From Propionicimonas sp. (GTDB taxonomy: Bacteria > Actinomycetota > Actinomycetes > Propionibacteriales > Propionibacteriaceae), in contig JAVHXR010000179.1 of NCBI GenBank assembly GCA_031119515.1, forward strand, positions 1-6,036: a stretch of 6,036 bases of DNA, written 5' to 3'. Made by a program: the position numbers and the translations under genes. The notes beneath the pieces are model-generated. The model had not been told where the DNA came from. It saw only the letters and a list, made by a program, of their open reading frames with translations, and did no database searches. Positions 1-6,036 of the stretch are shown piece after piece (the stretch's first letter is position 1; each line of letters starts with the position of its first letter).

Positions 1-2766
1 ACCGGGTGCCGGTCGGCGCGTGACTACGCGGGCCGCTTCCCGGTCGCGACCACCTGCAACGCCACCCCGTCCGACGTCGGCTCCCGGGGCAGCGTGACCG
101 GCTACGGCCAGGTCGGCTTCGACGAGGCGACCTCCGAGCAGTACCTGTGGCTGGCGCCGCAGAACATCGCAGGGCTCGCCACCGTGCTGGGCGGGCGGGA
201 CGCCCTCGCCGACCGGCTCGACACCTTCATGACCGGTGGCTACAACGTCGGGGCGAACGTCCCGCGGATGTGGCTGGGCAACGAGCCGAACTTCGCCACC
301 CCGTGGATCTACAACTACCTGGGTCGCCCGTGGCGCACCCAGGAGGTCGTGGAGGAGATGCGCACCCAGCTGTGGGGTACCGGACGCGACGGCGCCGAGC
401 CCGGCAACGACGACCTCGGCGCAATGTCGTCGTGGTACGTGTGGGCGGCACTCGGCATCTACCCTGCGACCCCGGGGACGGACGTCCTGACGGTGAACTC
501 GCCGACCTTCGAGAAGGCCGAGATCGCGCTGGGCAACGGCCACACGCTCACCATCAACGCCCCCGGCGCCACCGGCAAGCGCTACCTCGGCGGGCTGTCG
601 GTCAACGGCACGGCCCAGACCGGCACCGCCCTGCCGGACGGCGGGCGGGAAGCCGACACGACGCTGGACTTCACCATGTCGGCCACCGCCACGGACTGGG
701 GCAACGGCAGGAACGACGCCCCGCCCTCCTGGGCCGACGGCTCCAACCCGACGATCGCCTACGCCGACCCCGTCACGGTGGCCCCGGGTGCCAGTGGCAC
801 GCTCGACCTGGCCATCCAGCGGGTGACCGCCACCGGCTCGACCTACTCCCTCGACCTGACCGACGCCCCGGCCGGCTTTGCTGTCACGTCCACGAAGACC
901 ACGGACTTCGACTCCCGCGGCCACGCGGTCCAGCCGTTGCGGGTCAGCGTCGCGGCAGGAGTGGCGGAGGGCGACTACTCGTTCCCGGTGACCGTCGTGA
1001 CCGGAGCGAAGCGGCAGGCCACCGAGGTCACCGTGCGGGTAGCCCGCGACGGCGGCTTCCTCGCCCAGACGACCCTCCAGTCGATCTCGGCGACGGCCGC
1101 CAACGCCGGCGGCTTCGACTCCAGCAGCAGCCTCGAACGAGACCTGCTCGAAGCCGCGGGCCTGGTGGCCGGCGACGCGGTGGAACTGGGGGCGCTCACC
1201 GGCAGCACCGCTCTCGCCGGGCTCACCGTCCGGCTGCCCGCGGTCTCCGAGGGCCTCGCCGACAGCATCGTCCCGAACGGGCAGACGGTCGTCCTGCAGG
1301 GCGCCCCGACCAGGATCTCGTTCGTGGGCGCCGCTGCCAACGGCAACACCGCCGGCACCGCATCGGTCACCCTCGACGACGGCACCGTGGTGACGGGCGT
1401 CGACCTGAGCCTCGGCGACTGGGTGCTCCCCTCCACCACGGGCTCCAAGCTGGACGGCAGTCTTGCGCCGTACGGCACCAACCTCAAGGTCGTCTGGACC
1501 GGCCACCGCAACGGTCAGGGCAGCAGCACGAACCCTGGCGCCTACGTCTACGCGACGGCGCCGTACACCGCACCGGCCGGTCGCACGATCGCCTCCGTCA
1601 AGCTCACCGGTTCCTCCAGTGACAAGCGGCGGGTGCTCGCGATCGCCCAGGACACCCCGGACGGCGCCGCCACCCTGCCCACGCAGGCGATCAGCGCCAC
1701 CAGTGTCGCTGCCGGAGGCTCGCTGACGGTGACCGGTGCCAACCTCGCCGACGGCGAGGCGGTCAGCGTCACCCTCGGCGACCGGACCGTGGGCACGGGG
1801 ACGGCCACGGCCGGCGGCACGGTCGCGGTCACGGTCGCGATCCCGCGCCTGCAGGCCGCCGGGACGTACCAGGTCCAGCTGGTCGGGGCGACCTCCGGCG
1901 CTGCGAAGGCCGACCAGCTCACCGTCACCGCCGCGACCTGGTCGCCGGTGCTGACGGTGGCCGCCACCACGGTGGTCGGCTCGCAGCTCACCTTCACCGC
2001 CACCGGCTTCGGCGAGTCCGAGGCGGTCACGGCCGGCTTCGGGGACGCCGGGGCGGCGCTCTACGCGAGCGCTTCCGGCAAGGTGACCGGCTCGATCGCG
2101 GCACCTGCCGAGCCCGGCCAGGTGACGCTCACGCTCACCGGCGCCGAGTCCGGCGCGACGGTGGCGAAGGTGGTCACCGTGACACCGCTGGTCTCCGGGC
2201 CCGAGGTGAAGGTGACCCTGTCGGCGGCGCCGGCGCTGATCACCTACGGTGGCAGCGTCGTCCTGACAGCGCAGGTGCCGGACGGGACCACCGGTGCGAT
2301 CCAGTTCCTGGAGGGTACCCGGGTGCTCGGCGAGGCGGCGATCAGCGGCAGCCAGGCAGCGGTCACCGTCAAGGGGCTTCCCGCCGGCTCGCACCCCGTC
2401 CGGGCTGTCGAGACCAGCTCGAAGGCGACGTCGGCAACCGTCCACGTCGTGGTGACAAAGGCCACGATCAAGGCCATCAAGGTCGCCAGGTCGAGCTACC
2501 GGCGGGGGAAGACCGCGAAGGTGACGGTGACCCTCGGCGCGCTGCCGAGCGGACAGCTGGCCGCCGGCACGGTCACCCTGAAGGCCGGCAGCAAGACCAT
2601 CGGGAAGGTGGCTGTGAACGGCAAGGCGAAGGTCACGGTCACGGTGTCGAAGAAGTACACCAAGGCCAAGAAGCTGGTGGTCAGGGCGGTCTTCACCCCG
2701 GCGGACAGCAAGAACCTGCTCTCCAGGACGTCCGCCGCCGTCACCCTGACCGGGAAGAAGAAGTGA
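1..2766 (+). CDS. GH92 family alpha-mannosidase, C-terminal part, multi-domain secreted protein (5' end outside window)
   Basis: The frame is open from the first base and ends at TGA 2764-2766, giving 921 codons with no start in the window. GH92 enzymes are calcium-dependent inverting exo-alpha-mannosidases acting on mannans and N-glycans. GH92 hallmarks seen: GFDEATSEQYLW (codons 39-50), whose Glu at 124-126 sits where the family's catalytic acid lies; GNEP (277-288) followed by WIYNYLGRPWRTQ; and GNDDLGAMSSWYVWAALGIYP from 403, whose Asp pair (409-414) is the expected base region. The catalytic domain ends near codon 250. Then come a NEW3-like beta-sandwich (about 255-345), a galactose-binding-like sandwich containing VPNGQTVVLQG (about 361-553), two IPT/Ig-like repeats (about 561-646 and 647-732), a Big_3-type Ig domain (about 734-819) and a Lys-rich Ig-like tail (820-921). 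No LPXTG motif is present. Typical actinobacterial homologues are well over 1,200 residues, so a signal peptide and the N-terminal beta-domain probably lie upstream. Module boundaries are by eye. Confidence 0.93.
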   Translation, partial: TGCRSARDYAGRFPVATTCNATPSDVGSRGSVTGYGQVGFDEATSEQYLWLAPQNIAGLATVLGGRDALADRLDTFMTGGYNVGANVPRMWLGNEPNFATPWIYNYLGRPWRTQEVVEEMRTQLWGTGRDGAEPGNDDLGAMSSWYVWAALGIYPATPGTDVLTVNSPTFEKAEIALGNGHTLTINAPGATGKRYLGGLSVNGTAQTGTALPDGGREADTTLDFTMSATATDWGNGRNDAPPSWADGSNPTIAYADPVTVAPGASGTLDLAIQRVTATGSTYSLDLTDAPAGFAVTSTKTTDFDSRGHAVQPLRVSVAAGVAEGDYSFPVTVVTGAKRQATEVTVRVARDGGFLAQTTLQSISATAANAGGFDSSSSLERDLLEAAGLVAGDAVELGALTGSTALAGLTVRLPAVSEGLADSIVPNGQTVVLQGAPTRISFVGAAANGNTAGTASVTLDDGTVVTGVDLSLGDWVLPSTTGSKLDGSLAPYGTNLKVVWTGHRNGQGSSTNPGAYVYATAPYTAPAGRTIASVKLTGSSSDKRRVLAIAQDTPDGAATLPTQAISATSVAAGGSLTVTGANLADGEAVSVTLGDRTVGTGTATAGGTVAVTVAIPRLQAAGTYQVQLVGATSGAAKADQLTVTAATWSPVLTVAATTVVGSQLTFTATGFGESEAVTAGFGDAGAALYASASGKVTGSIAAPAEPGQVTLTLTGAESGATVAKVVTVTPLVSGPEVKVTLSAAPALITYGGSVVLTAQVPDGTTGAIQFLEGTRVLGEAAISGSQAAVTVKGLPAGSHPVRAVETSSKATSATVHVVVTKATIKAIKVARSSYRRGKTAKVTVTLGALPSGQLAAGTVTLKAGSKTIGKVAVNGKAKVTVTVSKKYTKAKKLVVRAVFTPADSKNLLSRTSAAVTLTGKKK
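2458..2763 (+). other. Strongly cationic C-terminal Ig-like domain of the GH92 protein
   Basis: The last 102 codons form a beta-rich Ig-like unit (alternating hydrophobics, with motifs such as GTVTLKAGSKTIGKV) with 19 Lys, 5 Arg and only one acidic residue, ending in KKK. The upstream modules are not basic. Such tails could bind anionic cell-wall polymers or simply keep the secreted protein at the surface. That role is an inference; no sortase motif or transmembrane anchor is present. Confidence 0.6.
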
Positions 2767-2787
2767 TCCCGCGCCAGCCCTGACACC

Positions 2788-2822
2788 CGTGAGCCCGGCC
2801 GGTGGGACCGGCCGGGCTCACG
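2788..2822. terminator. GC-rich hairpin between convergent genes, probable bidirectional terminator
   Basis: A perfect 16-bp stem (2788-2803 pairing with 2807-2822) closes on a GGG loop. It begins 21 bp after the mannosidase stop codon and lies about 70 bp beyond the stop of the convergent minus-strand gene. There is no T-tract on either side, as is common for actinobacterial terminators. Position and symmetry support termination from both directions. The rest of the 127-bp gap holds nothing else I can support. Confidence 0.75.
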
Positions 2823-2893
2823 CGCGTCCGGAGCCGCGCAACCGCGGGCGCCTCGACACTCCTGCCCCCGCTGCGTCCTGAGGCCCATCCTGC

Positions 2894-4936
<2,043 letters not shown>

Positions 4937-4942
4937 CCTCCA

Positions 4943-4948
4943 ACCCTA
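4943..4948 (-). promoter_or_regulatory. Possible -10 element (TAGGGT) of a leaderless promoter for the DUF255 gene
   Basis: Reading the minus strand, TAGGGT fits the actinobacterial TANNNT -10 pattern and ends 6 nt before the GTG start, the spacing expected if transcription begins at the GTG itself. The alternative ribosome site, GGAGG, directly abuts the GTG with no spacer, which is poor geometry for Shine-Dalgarno initiation. I see no convincing -35 hexamer. A six-base match in GC-rich DNA can arise by chance. Confidence 0.35.
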
Positions 4949-4952
4949 GCCG

Positions 4953-4980
4953 CGCGGTGGTCGGCCGCCCGACCACCGCG
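4953..4980. repeat. Perfect 12-bp inverted repeat upstream of the DUF255 gene (operator or terminator)
   Basis: The arms at 4953-4964 (CGCGGTGGTCGG) and 4969-4980 are exact reverse complements around a 4-nt loop. The repeat lies 16 bp upstream of the DUF255 start codon and about 70 bp after the stop of the small membrane-protein gene. It could end mca-operon transcripts (no U-tract is seen). If the promoter at 4943-4948 is real, it would instead cover the -35 region like an operator. The sequence cannot decide between these. Confidence 0.6.
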
Positions 4981-5023
4981 GGAGCCACAGGACGCAGCTG
5001 ATCCCGCTGGTGGCGGGAGGGTT

Positions 5024-5039
5024 CGGGCCGGCCGGCCCG
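5024..5039. repeat. 16-bp GC palindrome just after the small membrane-protein gene
   Basis: A perfect palindrome (CGGGCCGGCCGGCCCG) begins 7 bp beyond the minus-strand stop at 5047. As RNA it can form a 6-bp stem with a 4-nt loop, so it may help end or stabilise the mca transcript. Short palindromes of this composition also arise by chance at this GC content. Confidence 0.3.
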
Positions 5040-5046
5040 CAGGGAC

Positions 5047-5211
5047 TCAGCCCCTGGGCTCGTCCGCGGGGGCGTCCGGCAGGTCGATCCGTCCCAGGTG
5101 TCGGCGCAGGCTCAGGTAGAGCAGGGCGAGGACGGCGAGCAGCACGCCCACCAGCAGCAGCGGCAGCCACGGCGGCGTGACGATTCCGGATCCCAGGTCG
5201 AGCAGCTCCAC
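5047..5211 (-). CDS. Small single-span membrane protein, Rv1083-like by position
   Basis: The gene encodes 54 residues with a GTG start and TGA stop. A short N-terminus (MELLDLGSGIVTPP) precedes one hydrophobic segment at about residues 15-34 (LPLLLVGVLLAVLALLYLSL). An Arg/His-rich stop-transfer patch (RRHLGR) and an acidic, proline-containing tail (DLPDAPADEPRG) follow. By the positive-inside rule the C-terminus should be cytoplasmic. The start lies 10 bp after the mca stop codon, and AAGG at 5220-5223, overlapping that stop, gives a suitable ribosome site 8 nt away. This implies co-transcription and probably translational coupling with mca. No catalytic motif is visible. The function is unknown; the tight linkage to mca suggests a partner or accessory role, which is an inference. 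Confidence 0.75.
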   Translation of the reverse strand: MELLDLGSGIVTPPWLPLLLVGVLLAVLALLYLSLRRHLGRIDLPDAPADEPRG

Positions 5212-5219
5212 GACGACGA

Positions 5220-5223
5220 CCTT
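5220..5223 (-). promoter_or_regulatory. Ribosome binding site of the small membrane-protein gene, overlapping the mca stop
   Basis: On the minus strand AAGG overlaps the TAA stop of mca and lies 8 nt before the GTG at 5211. It is what favours that GTG over other in-frame starts, and it points to translational coupling. Confidence 0.45.
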
Positions 5224-6036
5224 ACGCCGGACGCAACCCGGCGAACAGGTCGGACTCGGGGACGGACGTCGGGACGCTGGAGCGGGCCAGCTGGAAGTCC
5301 TCGGTCGGCCATCCTGCGCGTTCCACCTCGACCGGGACGGCGAACCAGAAGCCGTCCGGATCGATCTGGGTGGCATGGGCGAGCAGGGCGGCGTTGCGTA
5401 CCTCGAAGAAGTCCGCCGCAGGGATGAAGGTGGTCGGTTCCAGCCGCGCGTCGGCCTCCTGCGACCAGTCCGCCAGCCGGTGGGCGTACGGCCGGTCGAG
5501 GCCGTGGGCGTGCATCGCCTCGTCGAGGGCGGCGTAGCGGCCGCGGTGGAAGCCCATCTGGTAGTACACCTTCGCCACCTGCCAGGGCTCCCCGTGCTCG
5601 GGCCACAGGGCGGGGTCGGCGGCCGCCTCGACGGCTGCCATCGACACCGTGTGGCACATCACGTGGTCCGGGTGCGGGTACCCGCCGCGCTCGTCGTAGG
5701 TTGTCAGCACCTGGGGACGGAACTCGCGGATCACCTTCACCAGCCGGCCGGCCGCCTCGTCCACGGCCTGGAGCGCGAACGCGTCCGGGCTCGAGGGCGC
5801 CCAGTCCTCCCCCTCCGGGAAACCCGAGTCGCGGTACCCGAGCCAGACGTGCTCGATGCCCAGGATCCTCGCCGCTGCCGCCATCTCCTCGCGGCGCAAG
5901 TCGGACATCCTCGCCCAGTCGGAGCGACTCGACGCCCCGCCCCCGCCGGCCGTCCGTCCGATCGAGCGCGGTGCCAAGCGCCCGGTGGGCGCGGCGCCGA
6001 CCGGCCCCGAGATCTTCGGCCGAGCCGCCGAGCTGG
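5222..6036 (-). CDS. mca: Mycothiol S-conjugate amidase, 5' end incomplete or disrupted
   Basis: Mca is a zinc amidase of the LmbE/PIG-L family. It cleaves mycothiol S-conjugates to a mercapturic acid, which is exported, and GlcN-inositol, which is recycled to mycothiol. About 228 residues from Met at 5906-5908 to the TAA at 5222-5224 match the family closely: LRREEMAAAARILGIEHVWLGYRDSGFPEG, FRPQVLTTYDERGGYPHPDHVMCH and AHATQIDPDG. The end, WPTEDFQLARS...ESDLFAGL, is typical of Mca rather than the deacetylase MshB. The HPDH motif (5663-5674) supplies the zinc-ligand histidine. The N-terminal AHPDDE zinc motif would lie just beyond the window edge. The TGGERG...LNP stretch, expected near 5940-5971, is not recognisable in any minus-strand frame. 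The frame stays open to the edge, but residues upstream of about 5925 do not look like Mca. A TTG at 5977 could start the frame but would give a protein lacking the N-terminal zinc site. Identity of the C-terminal part is secure; the 5' structure is not. Confidence 0.88.
   Translation of the reverse strand, partial: SSAARPKISGPVGAAPTGRLAPRSIGRTAGGGGASSRSDWARMSDLRREEMAAAARILGIEHVWLGYRDSGFPEGEDWAPSSPDAFALQAVDEAAGRLVKVIREFRPQVLTTYDERGGYPHPDHVMCHTVSMAAVEAAADPALWPEHGEPWQVAKVYYQMGFHRGRYAALDEAMHAHGLDRPYAHRLADWSQEADARLEPTTFIPAADFFEVRNAALLAHATQIDPDGFWFAVPVEVERAGWPTEDFQLARSSVPTSVPESDLFAGLRPA

Noticed and set aside
1681..2457. Possible recent DNA duplication among the Ig-like modules
   Set aside because: The modules share a fold-level pattern but I see no long near-identical nucleotide repeat; they look like old, diverged domain copies.
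975..2480. Several minus-strand frames antisense to the mannosidase
   Set aside because: Their Val/Ala/Thr/Ser-rich translations mirror the repetitive GTC/ACC codons of the Ig-like modules. No conserved motif or ribosome site supports them.
5940..5960. Frameshift rescue of the Mca N-terminus at the G/C-run
   Set aside because: Both other minus-strand frames were read through. The best resemblance, TDGRRG near 5940-5957, lies about five codons too close to the conserved core and lacks the hydrophobic beta-strand that precedes TGGERG, so a simple indel does not restore the family sequence.

Overview
The window comes from a high-GC actinobacterium. Codon third positions are almost all G or C, starts are often GTG, and a mycothiol S-conjugate amidase (mca) is present; mycothiol metabolism is restricted to Actinomycetota. 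The protein style (a GH92 mannosidase with a string of Ig-like domains and a lysine-rich tail, plus an mca neighbourhood) suggests Propionibacteriales/Nocardioidaceae or relatives, but this lineage is an inference. Both ends of the window cut through coding sequence.

Layout. Positions 1-2766 (+) hold the C-terminal 921 codons of a large secreted GH92 alpha-mannosidase: the end of the catalytic domain, two beta-sandwich modules and four Ig-like modules, the last very basic. A strong 16-bp GC hairpin at 2788-2822 follows, placed to terminate this gene and the convergent minus-strand gene. The rest of the window is read from the minus strand, in transcriptional order from the right: mca (incomplete or disrupted at its 5' end, window right edge to 5222), a 54-residue single-span membrane protein (5211-5047), a 110-bp gap with two inverted repeats and a possible leaderless promoter, and a 680-residue DUF255/YyaL-type thioredoxin-fold protein (4936-2894).

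How they work together. The minus-strand order mca, small membrane protein, DUF255 protein matches, from memory, Rv1082-Rv1083-Rv1084 of Mycobacterium tuberculosis. It is therefore probably an old actinobacterial neighbourhood. Mca cleaves mycothiol conjugates of electrophiles and antibiotics in the cytoplasm, releasing mercapturic acids for export. The conserved linkage hints at related roles for the two uncharacterised neighbours. The mannosidase is an unrelated extracellular glycan-degrading enzyme that merely converges on this cluster.

I did not find a clear novel system, mobile element, CRISPR array or RNA gene. The points most worth checking are the loss of Mca homology near the right edge (possible chimeric join or truncation), the conserved three-gene neighbourhood, and the leaderless-promoter/inverted-repeat arrangement before the DUF255 gene.
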